From contig NZ_JAPEOZ010000001.1 in NCBI RefSeq assembly GCF_026340655.1, forward strand, positions 3,472,001-3,536,000: 64,000 bases of DNA. Direction: 5' to 3'. The position numbers and the translations under genes were made by a program. This document shows positions 51,993 to 62,518 of this stretch, one piece after another. Each line of letters begins with the position of its first letter. Position 1 is the first letter of the stretch. The notes under the pieces were generated by a model that did no database searches, was not told the DNA's origin, and saw only the letters and a program-made list of their open reading frames with translations. The stretch is from Streptomyces sp. NBC_01275. GTDB lineage: Bacteria; Actinomycetota; Actinomycetes; Streptomycetales; Streptomycetaceae.

Positions 51993-52102
51993 GGGGCGGG
52001 CGCGGCCGGTACGGACAAGGGTGACGAGGGTGGGCTGTGAGGGACGTCCCAGCGTCCGGAACAGCGCAGACGCGCGCAGTCCACTGCCCCACAATGGAAA
52101 CC

Positions 52103-52891
52103 ATGCCGATACCCGGGACGCCCAGCCGCGCCGAACTCGTCGACCACCTCGTCAAGACCCGTATCGCCGGGGACGTCGCCACCCCGCGCGAGAACAACCT
52201 CTCCCACTACCGTCAGCTCGCCAACGGCGTCCGCAACTTCTGGCTCGGCCTGGAACTCGGCGACCGTTGGACCGACGAGCAGGACGTGCTCGCGGTGATG
52301 GCGGAGCGGGTCGGCGTGAACGACGATCCCGAGTACCGCTACGGCCAGGACACCATCGACCCCGAGCTGACGGTCGACGGCCTGGACCGGCTGGCGGCGC
52401 GGCTGCGCAAGGCCGCCGACGGACAGCAGCGGGTGCTGTTCGCCACCGGTCACCCGGGCGGTCTGCTCGACGTGCACCGCGCCACGGCCGCCGCCCTGCG
52501 CACGGCCGGCTGCGAGATCCTCGTCATCCCGGACGGGCTGCAGACGGAGGAGGGGTACGTCATGCAGTTCGCGGACGTGGCGATGCTGGAGCACGGCGCG
52601 ACGCTGTGGCACACCCACTCGGGCGAGCCGATGCGCCAGATCCTCACCGCTCTGGAGCGCGCCGAGCGCCCGCTGCCCGACCTGGTCGTCGCCGACCACG
52701 GCTGGGCGGGCTACGCCGGCCAGCACGGCGTCGACTCCGTCGGATACGCCGACTCCAACGACCCGGCGCTGTTCCTCGCCGAGGCCGAGGGCACCGTCCA
52801 GGTCACGGTCCCCCTCGACGACCACGTCGTCAGCCCCCGCTACTACGACCCGCTGACGGCGTATCTCCTGGCGGAGGCGGGGCTCTCCTAG
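52103..52891 (+). CDS. Conserved Streptomyces protein, putative phosphatase
   Basis: This 262-residue soluble protein resembles a conserved actinobacterial protein often labelled phosphatase. Notable stretches are RENNLSHYRQLANG, RVLFATGHPGGLLDVHRATA with a His/Asp pair, VVADHGWAGYAGQHGVDSVG and VSPRYYDPLTAYL. I cannot name the fold with certainty, and the phosphatase label comes from memory of annotation, not from a visible catalytic motif. ATG 52094 is an alternative start. Confidence 0.65.
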   Translation: MPIPGTPSRAELVDHLVKTRIAGDVATPRENNLSHYRQLANGVRNFWLGLELGDRWTDEQDVLAVMAERVGVNDDPEYRYGQDTIDPELTVDGLDRLAARLRKAADGQQRVLFATGHPGGLLDVHRATAAALRTAGCEILVIPDGLQTEEGYVMQFADVAMLEHGATLWHTHSGEPMRQILTALERAERPLPDLVVADHGWAGYAGQHGVDSVGYADSNDPALFLAEAEGTVQVTVPLDDHVVSPRYYDPLTAYLLAEAGLS

Positions 52892-52956
52892 CCGGAAGCC
52901 GGTCTGACCGGAAGCAGCCCTGACCGGAAACCGGCCGAACCGCGGCTCGGGACCGG

Positions 52957-53634
52957 TCAGACGCCCGCGATCGAGGCGGGGGCGCGCTCGGCGCGGGCGA
53001 GCCCCCGGATCACGGCCGCGGTGCCGTGCCGGCGCACCGCGAGCCGGGCCAGCAGGTCCACCACCGGGGCGGTGACCCGCTCCGGGAACGGCGGGTTCGG
53101 CAGCCCGACGCTGTACGCCAGGTCGTCCGCGTGGACGACGAGTTCCATCAGCCGGGTGAGCAGGAAGTCGTCGAGGTCGAGGGACCAGTCGCCCCAGGAC
53201 GCCATCCGGACGGGCCGCGCGGCGGGTGCGTGCGGCAGCTCCTCCCGCAGTCGTACGACCGTCCCGCGCAGGCGCGCCAGAAGCGCCCCGTGTCCGTCCG
53301 CCGCCGTCTCCTCGCCGCTCGCGCGGATGCGCCGGTTGACGGCGCCGTCGACACCGGCGTCCAGCCAGGTGACCCGCTCGACGTAGTACTCCCGCAGGGA
53401 GATCACGGGTTCCTGGGGCTCGGGGCCGGCGAGCAGGTCCGGCAGGCCGAGGTCCTGGCGGACGGCGTGCCCGGCGAGGCCGCCGACGCCGAGGTCGGCC
53501 AGTGCGCTGGGCCGGTTCCAGGCGGTGGCGACGGCGGGGGCGGCGAGCAGGTCGGCGACCCCGGCGACGGCCTCCGCGTAGGCCTGCCGCAGGCGTGCGC
53601 CGTACTGGTTCCACGACTCTTCCGTGACGGTCAT
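52957..53634 (-). CDS. Maleylpyruvate isomerase-type mycothiol-dependent protein
   Basis: This 225-residue DinB-like four-helix protein is of the mycothiol-dependent family. Metal-ligand candidates are GLAGHAVRQDLGLP (His) and LTRLMELVVHADDLAYSVGL (Glu and His), the family's usual positions. Reaction unknown. The ATG at 53634 starts TVTEESWNQYG. The gene lies 27 bases after tesB on the same strand and may share its transcript. Confidence 0.72.
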   Translation of the reverse strand: MTVTEESWNQYGARLRQAYAEAVAGVADLLAAPAVATAWNRPSALADLGVGGLAGHAVRQDLGLPDLLAGPEPQEPVISLREYYVERVTWLDAGVDGAVNRRIRASGEETAADGHGALLARLRGTVVRLREELPHAPAARPVRMASWGDWSLDLDDFLLTRLMELVVHADDLAYSVGLPNPPFPERVTAPVVDLLARLAVRRHGTAAVIRGLARAERAPASIAGV

Positions 53635-53661
53635 GGGCCCATCCAACAGGGCGGCTGCCCC

Positions 53662-54534
53662 TCAGCGCTCCCGAGGTGCGCGGACCACGCCTTCCTGGAC
53701 GACCGAGACGGCGAGGCGTCCGTCCTGCGTGTAGATGCGGGCCTGGCCGAGGCCGCGGCCGCCGTGGGCCGACGGGGACTCCTGGTCGTAGAGGAGCCAT
53801 TCGTCGGCGCGGAAGGGCCGGTGGAACCACATCGCGTGGTCCAGCGAGGCCCCGACCACGTCCCCGACCGCCCAGCCGCCGCGGCCGTGCGCGAGGAGGA
53901 TCGAGTCGAGGAGGGTCATGTCGGAGACGTAGGTGGCGAGGACGACGTGCAGGAGCGGGTCGTCGGCCAGCTTGCCGTTGGCGCGGAACCACACCTGGGA
54001 GTGCGGTTCGCGCGGCTCGCCGTACTGGCCGTAGGGCGGCTCGTCGACGTAGCGCAGGTCGACCGCCTCACGGGCCTCCAGGAACTTCTCGACGACCTCG
54101 GGGTCGAGGTGGTCGTAGCCGCGCAGCCGCTCCGCGGAGGTGGGGAGTGTGACCGGGTCCGGGGCCGGCGGCATGGGGGCCTGGTGCTCGAAGCCCTCCT
54201 CGTACCGCTGGAAGGAGGCGGAGAGGGCGAAGATCGGCTGGCCGTGCTGGACGGCGAGGACGCGGCGCGCGGTGAAGGAACGGCCGTCGTTCATGCGGTC
54301 GACCGTGTAGACGATGGGCGCGCCGGGGTCGCCGGGGCGCAGGAAGTACGCGTGCAGGGAGTGGGCGAGGCGGTCCTCGGAGACCGTCCGCCCGGCGGCG
54401 ACGAGCGCCTGGGCCGCGACCTGCCCGCCGAAGACCCGGGGGACGACGGCGGACCGGGACTGGCCGCGGAAGATGTTCTCCTCGATCTGCTCCAGGTCGA
54501 GGAGATCGAGGAGATCGTGTAGTGCCTGACTCAT
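53662..54534 (-). CDS. tesB: Acyl-CoA thioesterase II
   Basis: This 290-residue double-hotdog thioesterase hydrolyses acyl-CoA to free acid and CoA. FGGQVAAQAL and HSLHAYFLRPGDP mark the first hotdog; YVSDMTLLDSILLAHG carries the catalytic Asp and HAMWFHRPFRADEWLLYD marks the second. The N-terminus has a Leu/Asp repeat (HDLLDLLDLEQIEE). It lies 35 bases after an acyl-CoA dehydrogenase gene and is probably co-transcribed, fitting a role in clearing acyl-CoA. Confidence 0.9.
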   Translation of the reverse strand: MSQALHDLLDLLDLEQIEENIFRGQSRSAVVPRVFGGQVAAQALVAAGRTVSEDRLAHSLHAYFLRPGDPGAPIVYTVDRMNDGRSFTARRVLAVQHGQPIFALSASFQRYEEGFEHQAPMPPAPDPVTLPTSAERLRGYDHLDPEVVEKFLEAREAVDLRYVDEPPYGQYGEPREPHSQVWFRANGKLADDPLLHVVLATYVSDMTLLDSILLAHGRGGWAVGDVVGASLDHAMWFHRPFRADEWLLYDQESPSAHGGRGLGQARIYTQDGRLAVSVVQEGVVRAPRER

Positions 54535-54569
54535 GAGCCCAGTTCTACCGGCGAGCAATTTCGCGGACC

Positions 54570-55727
54570 TTACAGGCCCATGTCCTTCGCGATGATCGAC
54601 TTCATGATCTCGCTGGTGCCGCCGTAGATGCGGTTGACGCGGTTGTCCGCGTACAGGCGGGCGATCGGGTACTCGTTCATGAAGCCGTAGCCGCCGTGCA
54701 GCTGGAGGCAGCGATCGATGACGCGGTGCGCGACCTCGGTGCAGAACAGCTTGGCGCTGGCGGCCTCGGCCGGGGTCAGCTCGCCCGCGTCCAGGGCCTC
54801 CGTGGCGCGGTCGGCGACGGCCTCGGCCGCGTCCACCTCGGCCTGGCAGGCGGCCAGCTCGAACTTGGTGTTCTGGAAGTGCGCGACCGGCTTGCCGAAG
54901 ACGACCCGCTCCTGCACGTACTGCTTGGCGAACCGGACGGCGGCCTTGGCCTGCGCGTACGCGCCGTAGGCGATGCCCCAGCGCTCGGAGGCCAGGTTGT
55001 GGCCGAGGTAGTAGAAGCCCTTGTTCTCCTCGCCCAGCAGGTCCTCGACGGGCACCTTGACGTCGACGAACGCCAGCTCGGCGGTGTCGGAGGTCTTCAG
55101 GCCGAGCTTGTCCAGCTTGCGGCCGACGGAGTAGCCCTCGGCCTTGGTGTCCACGACGAAGAGGGAGATGCCGTGACGGCGGTCCTCGGCGGTGGGCGCG
55201 GAGGTACGGGCGCAGACGATCATGCGGTCGGCGTGGACGCCGCCGGTGATGAAGGTCTTGGAGCCGTTGAGGACGTAGTGCGTGCCGTCCTCGGAGAGCT
55301 TGGCGGTGCTCTTCATGCCCGCGAGGTCGGAGCCGGTGCCCGGCTCGGTCATCGCGATCGCCCACATCTCCTCGCCGGAGACGAACTTCGGCAGGAAGCG
55401 CTTCTTCTGCTCGTCGGTGGCGAGCAGCTTGATGTACGGCAGGCCGAGCAGCACGTGCACGCCGGAGCCGCCGAAGGAGACGCCCGCGCGCGCGGTCTCC
55501 TCGTACAGGACGGCCTCGAACTTGTAGGAGTCGATGCCGGCGCCGCCGTACTCCTCGTCGACGCGGATGCCGAAGACGCCCAGCTCGGCGAGCTTGTAGT
55601 AGAAGTCGCGCGGCGCCTGGCCGGCGGCGAACCACTCGTCGTAGACGGGGACGACCTCGGCCTCGATGAAGGCCCGGAGGGTCTCCCGGAACGCCTCGTG
55701 ATCCTCGTCAAATACGGTACGGCGCAC
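54570..55727 (-). CDS. Acyl-CoA dehydrogenase (long-chain/isovaleryl type by Glu position)
   Basis: This 385-residue FAD flavoenzyme has the family motifs AMTEPGTGSDLAGMKSTA and LQLHGGYGFMNEYPIARLYA. The C-terminal position that carries the catalytic Glu in short/medium-chain enzymes is Gly here (RIYGGTSEIMKS), while NLASERWGIAYGAY offers the alternative Glu used by long-chain and isovaleryl enzymes. The GTG at 55727 is preferred over a TTG at 55751 because GGAGG lies eight bases upstream. It neighbours the TetR-type AccR gene. Confidence 0.88.
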   Translation of the reverse strand: MRRTVFDEDHEAFRETLRAFIEAEVVPVYDEWFAAGQAPRDFYYKLAELGVFGIRVDEEYGGAGIDSYKFEAVLYEETARAGVSFGGSGVHVLLGLPYIKLLATDEQKKRFLPKFVSGEEMWAIAMTEPGTGSDLAGMKSTAKLSEDGTHYVLNGSKTFITGGVHADRMIVCARTSAPTAEDRRHGISLFVVDTKAEGYSVGRKLDKLGLKTSDTAELAFVDVKVPVEDLLGEENKGFYYLGHNLASERWGIAYGAYAQAKAAVRFAKQYVQERVVFGKPVAHFQNTKFELAACQAEVDAAEAVADRATEALDAGELTPAEAASAKLFCTEVAHRVIDRCLQLHGGYGFMNEYPIARLYADNRVNRIYGGTSEIMKSIIAKDMGL

Positions 55728-55845
55728 CGCCGCCACCTCCACCTGGCTCAAGTTCCGCGTCTAAGCGCTTGCTCAGAACCTCACCGTACCGGCGGGTAGG
55801 GAGAGGCGTCCAGGGTGGGACGGGGCAGGACGGGGGTAACGCTCG

Positions 55846-56439
55846 TCACGCCCCGGCGGCCGCGAAGGCCCCCCTGGCCATCCGGTGCAGCAGCTCCGCG
55901 GTGACCGCGCGGCCCGGCAGGGCGCCCGGGCGGCCCAGGTGGGGGGTGGAGTTCAGCAGGCCGAAGACCGAGTGGACGGCCGAGCGGGCGGCGGGCTCGG
56001 CGAGGGCCGGGTACACCTCCCGGACGACCTCCACCCACAGCTCGACGTACTGCCGCTGGAGCTGGCGCACCAGCTTGCGGTCGCTGTCGCGCAGGCGGTC
56101 CAGCTCCCGGTCGTGCAGCGTGATCAGCGGGCGGTCGTCGAGGGCGAAGTCGATATGGCCCTCGATGAGAGAGTCCAAGGCCGGCTCGGGACCCGCCCCG
56201 TCGGCCTCCTGGAGGCGGCGCTTCGCGCCGGTCAGCAGCTGGCCGCTGATGCCGACCAGGAGCTCGGCGAGCATCGCGTCCTTGCCGGGGAAGTGCCGGT
56301 AGAGACCGGGGCCGCTGATGCCGACCGCGGCCCCTATCTCGTCCACCCCGACACCGTGGAAACCGCGCTCGGCGAACAGCCGCGCGGCCTCCTTGAGGAT
56401 CTGCTCGCGGCGGGTGGGTGCGTCGGTTCTGGTGGCCAT
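55846..56439 (-). CDS. accR: TetR-family repressor of acyl-CoA carboxylase genes
   Basis: This 197-residue regulator has a TetR helix-turn-helix (GVDEIGAAVGISGPGLYRHF) and an all-helical ligand domain. It is divergent from accD1-accA1-hmgL-acdH with two matching palindromes between them. Gene order agrees with AccR of S. avermitilis, known as a repressor that responds to short-chain acyl-CoA; the identification rests on context and operator shape. Confidence 0.85.
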   Translation of the reverse strand: MATRTDAPTRREQILKEAARLFAERGFHGVGVDEIGAAVGISGPGLYRHFPGKDAMLAELLVGISGQLLTGAKRRLQEADGAGPEPALDSLIEGHIDFALDDRPLITLHDRELDRLRDSDRKLVRQLQRQYVELWVEVVREVYPALAEPAARSAVHSVFGLLNSTPHLGRPGALPGRAVTAELLHRMARGAFAAAGA

Positions 56440-56460
56440 GAAAGCAATTCTAGACAGGGA

Positions 56461-56478
56461 GGTTAGCGGTCGTTAACC
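56461..56478. promoter_or_regulatory. TetR/AccR operator 1
   Basis: GGTTAGCGGTCGTTAACC is an 18-bp imperfect palindrome with the arms GTTA...TAAC, 22 bases upstream of the TetR start. Confidence 0.75.
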
Positions 56479-56489
56479 TAGAGGAAATG

Positions 56490-56505
56490 GTTAACGCTCA
56501 TTAAC
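56490..56505. promoter_or_regulatory. TetR/AccR operator 2
   Basis: GTTAACGCTCATTAAC shares the pattern of operator 1 (GTTA-N8-TAAC). Centres are 28 bases apart, under three helical turns, so two dimers could bind nearly in phase and block both divergent promoters. Confidence 0.75.
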
Positions 56506-56593
56506 AGGTCGATCAATGGCCGGCCGCCGGCACAGGCACTGATCGAGGCACCGATCGAGGCACTGTCCGCACACCGGGTGAGGGGACCGCAGG

Positions 56594-58246
56594 ATGCAAG
56601 AGGCACCGGAGCTGACGAGCGATGGGGGTCCCCCCGCGCGAGTCCTTTCGAGCGTGGGGGAAGATCCCGCGTCGGAGGCCTGGCGGGCCAACGAGGCGGC
56701 GCATCGCGTGCTCGTCGACGAGCTGCGCGGCAAGCTCGCCGCCGCCCGGCTCGGGGGCGGCGAGAAGGCGCGGGCCCGGCACACCGCGCGCGGGAAGCTG
56801 CTGCCGCGCGACCGGGTCGACGGCCTCCTGGACCCCGGGTCGCCCTTCCTGGAGCTCGCTCCCCTGGCCGCCGACGGGATGTACGACGGACAGGCCCCGG
56901 CCGCCGGGGTCATCGCCGGCATCGGGCGGGTGAGCGGACGGACGTGCGTGATCATCGCCAACGACGCCACCGTCAAGGGCGGCACGTACTACCCGATGAC
57001 GGTGAAGAAGCACCTGAGGGCGCAGGAGGTGGCCCTGGAGAACCGGCTGCCCTGTGTGTATCTGGTCGACTCCGGCGGGGCCTTCCTGCCCATGCAGGAC
57101 GAGGTGTTCCCGGACCGGGAGCACTTCGGGCGGATCTTCTACAACCAGGCCCGGATGTCGGGGGCCGGGATCCCGCAGATCGCGGCGGTCCTCGGCTCGT
57201 GCACGGCCGGCGGGGCGTATGTGCCCGCGATGAGCGACGAGGCCGTGATCGTCCGCAATCAGGGGACGATCTTCCTGGGCGGCCCCCCGCTGGTGAAGGC
57301 CGCCACCGGCGAGGTCGTCACGGCGGAGGAGCTGGGCGGCGGCGAGGTCCACGCGCGCGTGTCGGGCGTGACCGACCATCTCGCCGAGGACGACGCGCAC
57401 GCGCTGCGGATCGTGCGCACCATCGTCTCCACGCTCCCCGCGCGCGGGGCCCTCCCCTGGGACGTCGTGCCCGCCGTCGAGCCCAAGGTGGACCCCTATG
57501 GGCTGTACGGCGCGGTGCCCGTCGACTCCCGCACCCCCTATGACGTACGGGAGGTCATCGCGCGCGTGGTGGACGGCTCCCGCTTCGCCGAGTTCAAGGC
57601 GGAGTTCGGGCAGACCCTGGTCACCGGCTTCGCCCGGATCCACGGCCACCCGGTCGGCATCGTCGCCAACAACGGCATCCTGTTCTCCGAGTCCGCCCAG
57701 AAGGGCGCCCACTTCATCGAACTGTGCGACCAGCGCGGGATCCCGCTGGTGTTCCTGCAGAACATCTCCGGCTTCATGGTCGGCCGGGACTATGAGGCCG
57801 GGGGCATCGCCAAGCACGGCGCGAAGATGGTCACGGCCGTCGCCTGCGCCCGCGTGCCGAAGCTGACGGTCGTGGTCGGCGGGTCGTACGGCGCGGGGAA
57901 CTACTCGATGTGCGGCCGCGCCTACTCGCCCCGCTTCCTGTGGATGTGGCCCGGCGCGAAGATCTCCGTCATGGGCGGCGAGCAGGCCGCGTCCGTGCTG
58001 GCGACCGTCAAGCGGGACCAGTCGGAGGCGCGCGGCGAGGAGTGGCCCGCCGCGGACGAAGAGGCCTTCAAGGAACCGATCCGCGCGCAGTACGAGCGCC
58101 AGGGCAACGCCTACTACGCGACCGCCCGACTCTGGGACGACGGCGTGATCGACCCGCTGGAGACCCGTCAGGTGCTGGGCCTCGCCCTGACCGCCTGCGC
58201 CAACGCGCCGCTGAGCGACCCTCAGTTCGGCGTCTTCCGGATGTGA
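56594..58246 (+). CDS. accD1: Methylcrotonyl/acyl-CoA carboxylase carboxyltransferase subunit
   Basis: This 550-residue carboxyltransferase moves CO2 from biotin to an acyl-CoA, most likely 3-methylcrotonyl-CoA in leucine breakdown. Family marks are [38 protein letters not shown] (oxyanion loop), and [20 protein letters not shown]. Residues about 10-26 ([15 protein letters not shown]) look inserted relative to what I recall of this family and coincide with a palindromic repeat in the DNA. AGGGGA lies seven bases before the ATG. It is first in the operon; accA1 follows after 11 bases. Confidence 0.92.
   Translation: MQEAPELTSDGGPPARVLSSVGEDPASEAWRANEAAHRVLVDELRGKLAAARLGGGEKARARHTARGKLLPRDRVDGLLDPGSPFLELAPLAADGMYDGQAPAAGVIAGIGRVSGRTCVIIANDATVKGGTYYPMTVKKHLRAQEVALENRLPCVYLVDSGGAFLPMQDEVFPDREHFGRIFYNQARMSGAGIPQIAAVLGSCTAGGAYVPAMSDEAVIVRNQGTIFLGGPPLVKAATGEVVTAEELGGGEVHARVSGVTDHLAEDDAHALRIVRTIVSTLPARGALPWDVVPAVEPKVDPYGLYGAVPVDSRTPYDVREVIARVVDGSRFAEFKAEFGQTLVTGFARIHGHPVGIVANNGILFSESAQKGAHFIELCDQRGIPLVFLQNISGFMVGRDYEAGGIAKHGAKMVTAVACARVPKLTVVVGGSYGAGNYSMCGRAYSPRFLWMWPGAKISVMGGEQAASVLATVKRDQSEARGEEWPAADEEAFKEPIRAQYERQGNAYYATARLWDDGVIDPLETRQVLGLALTACANAPLSDPQFGVFRM
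56624..56660 (+). repeat. Palindromic REP-like element within accD1
   Basis: GGGGGTCCCCCCGCGCGAG, a short loop, then CGAGCGTGGGGG form a 9-bp stem (56631-56639 with 56652-56660). I recall closely similar GGGGGTCCCCC...GTGGGGGA elements scattered between Streptomyces genes; here one is inside a coding region and in frame. Confidence 0.6.
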
Positions 58247-58257
58247 GGAGGGGACTC

Positions 58258-60215
<1,958 letters not shown>

Positions 60216-60219
<4 letters not shown>

Positions 60220-61163
60220 CGCTCCCCATGATCGTGCCGGCCACCGGCCTGCCCGCCCGGGTGCGGATCCACGAGGTCGGCGCGCGCGACGGGCTGCAGA
60301 ACGAGAAGACGAGCGTGCCGACGGCCGTCAAGGCGGAGTTCGTCCGCCGCCTCGCCGACGCGGGCCTGACGACGATCGAGGCGACCAGCTTCGTCCACCC
60401 CAAGTGGGTGCCGCAGCTCGCCGACGCCGAGGACCTCTTCCCGCTCGTCGCCGATCTGCCGGCAGCGCTCCCCGTGCTGGTGCCGAACCAGCGCGGACTG
60501 GACCGCGCCCTCGCGCTCGGCGCGCGTCGGGTCGCCGTCTTCGCCAGCGCCACGGAGTCCTTCGCGAAGGCCAACCTCAACCGCACGCTGGAGGAGTCGC
60601 TCGCGGTGTTCGAGCCGGTGGTGCACCGGGCCAAGGCCGAGGGCGTCCATGTCCGCGGCTATGTCTCCATGTGCTTCGGCGACCCCTGGGAGGGAGCGGT
60701 CCCCCTCCACCAGGTGGTGCGCGTCTGCCGGGCGCTGCGGGACATGGGCTGCGACGAGCTGAGCCTCGGCGACACGATCGGGGTCGCGACCCCGGGCCAT
60801 GTCCTCGAACTCCTCTCCCTGCTCAACGAGGAGGGCGTGCCGACCGACGTCCTCGGCGTGCACTTCCACGACACCTACGGCCAGGCGCTCGCCAACACCT
60901 ACGCCGCCCTCGAACACGGCGTCACGACGGTCGACGCGTCCGCCGGCGGCCTCGGCGGCTGCCCCTACGCCAAGTCCGCCACCGGCAACCTCGCCACCGA
61001 AGACCTCGTGTGGATGCTCCAGGGCCTCGGCATCGAGACCGGGGTCGACCTCGGCCGACTGACCGCCACCAGCGTGTGGATGGCCGAGCGACTGGGCCGG
61101 CCCAGCCCGTCCCGCACCGTCCGCGCACTCGGTAAAACGACACAGCCCCACAAGGACCAGTGA
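60216..61163 (+). CDS. hmgL: Hydroxymethylglutaryl-CoA lyase
   Basis: This 315-residue TIM-barrel lyase splits HMG-CoA into acetoacetate and acetyl-CoA, the last step of leucine degradation. Motifs are [12 protein letters not shown] (metal Asp), [14 protein letters not shown] (His ligands) and the signature loop [20 protein letters not shown] with the catalytic Cys. The ATG overlaps the accA1 stop. A methylglutaconyl-CoA hydratase, needed between the carboxylase and lyase, is not in this operon. Confidence 0.95.
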
Positions 61164-61168
61164 TCAGC

Positions 61169-62329
61169 ATGGACCACCGTCTCTCCCCCGAGCTGGAAGA
61201 ACTCCGGCGCACGGTCGAGCAGTTCGCGCACGATGTCGTCGCCCCCAAGATCGGCGACCTCTACGAGCGCCACGAGTTCCCCTACGAGATCGTCCGCGAG
61301 ATGGGCCGGATGGGCCTGTTCGGGCTGCCGTTCCCGGAGGAGCACGGCGGCATGGGCGGCGACTATCTCGCCCTCGGCATCGCCCTGGAGGAGCTCGCGC
61401 GCGTCGACTCGTCCGTGGCGATCACCCTGGAGGCCGGCGTCTCGCTGGGCGCGATGCCGATCCACCTCTTCGGCACGCCCGAGCAGAAGCGGGAGTGGCT
61501 GCCGCGGCTGTGCTCCGGGGAGATCCTGGGCGCGTTCGGACTCACCGAGCCGGACGGCGGCTCGGACGCGGGGGCGACGCGTACGACGGCCCGCCTCGAC
61601 CCGGAGACGAACGAATGGGTGATCAACGGCACCAAGTGCTTCATCACCAACTCGGGCACGGACATCACGGGGTTGGTGACCGTCACCGCGGTCACCGGGC
61701 GCAAGCCGGACGGCAGGCCGCTGATCTCCGCGATCATCGTCCCGTCCGGCACACCGGGCTTCACGGTCGCGGCGCCGTACTCGAAGGTCGGCTGGAACGC
61801 GTCCGACACCCGTGAGCTGGCCTTCGCCGACGTGCGCGTCCCGGCGGCGAACCTGCTGGGCGAAGAGGGGCGCGGCTACGCGCAGTTCCTGCGGATCCTC
61901 GACGAGGGCCGCATCGCCATCGCGGCGCTGGCCACCGGCCTGGCACAGGGCTGTGTCGACGAGTCGGTGCGGTACGCGAAGGAACGGCACGCCTTCGGGC
62001 GTCCGATCGGCGCCAACCAGGCCATCCAGTTCAAGATCGCCGACATGGAGATGAAGGCCCACACCGCGCGGCTGACCTGGCGGGACGCGGCCTCGCGGCT
62101 GGTGTCCGGCGAGCCCTTCAAGAAGGAGGCGGCCCTGGCGAAGCTGTACTCGTCGACGATCGCCGTCGACAACGCCCGCGACGCCACCCAGGTGCACGGC
62201 GGCTACGGCTTCATGAACGAGTATCCGGTGGCGCGGATGTGGCGCGACTCCAAGATCCTGGAGATCGGCGAGGGCACGAGCGAGGTGCAACGGATGCTGA
62301 TCGCACGGGAGTTGGGGCTGGTGGGCTGA
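61169..62329 (+). CDS. acdH: Acyl-CoA dehydrogenase (isovaleryl/short-branched-chain type)
   Basis: This 386-residue FAD enzyme has GLTEPDGGSDAGATRTTA, VHGGYGFMNEYPVARMWRDS and ILEIGEGTSEVQRMLIA, the last with the catalytic Glu at the usual C-terminal position, unlike the dehydrogenase at 54570. It probably forms 3-methylcrotonyl-CoA from isovaleryl-CoA or handles related branched acyl-CoAs. A GTG at 61160 overlapping the hmgL stop is an equally likely start. Confidence 0.9.
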   Translation: MDHRLSPELEELRRTVEQFAHDVVAPKIGDLYERHEFPYEIVREMGRMGLFGLPFPEEHGGMGGDYLALGIALEELARVDSSVAITLEAGVSLGAMPIHLFGTPEQKREWLPRLCSGEILGAFGLTEPDGGSDAGATRTTARLDPETNEWVINGTKCFITNSGTDITGLVTVTAVTGRKPDGRPLISAIIVPSGTPGFTVAAPYSKVGWNASDTRELAFADVRVPAANLLGEEGRGYAQFLRILDEGRIAIAALATGLAQGCVDESVRYAKERHAFGRPIGANQAIQFKIADMEMKAHTARLTWRDAASRLVSGEPFKKEAALAKLYSSTIAVDNARDATQVHGGYGFMNEYPVARMWRDSKILEIGEGTSEVQRMLIARELGLVG

Positions 62330-62391
62330 CCGCTCGGCTCCCTTCGACCCTCCCCTTCAACTTCCTTTTACAAACGGCAAATTGAGAGACG

Positions 62392-62441
62392 GGGCAGGTC
62401 ACAGGCATCCCACAGGCCGGGATCCTGTGACCCCTGCCCCT
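62392..62441 (+). terminator. Long hairpin closing the leucine operon
   Basis: GGGGCAGGTCACAGG pairs with CCTGTGACCCCTGCCCC (two-base bulge), and an inner ATCCC/GGGAT pair extends the stem to about 20 bp with a 7-base loop. It lies 63 bases after acdH. Confidence 0.85.
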
Positions 62442-62451
62442 GGACACGAGC

Positions 62452-62470
62452 TGAGGTTAGGCTAACCTAC
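62452..62470. promoter_or_regulatory. Iron box (DmdR/IdeR-type operator)
   Basis: TGAGGTTAGGCTAACCTAC matches the 19-bp actinobacterial iron box (TTAGGTTAGGCTAACCTAA) at 16 positions; AGGTTAG-G-CTAACCT is a perfect palindrome. It lies 48 bases upstream of the siderophore-binding gene, so iron-replete repression is expected. Confidence 0.92.
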
Positions 62471-62518
62471 CTTCGAATTGTCCGGCGGTGATCCGCACGT
62501 TCGAAAGCAGCCACTCTC

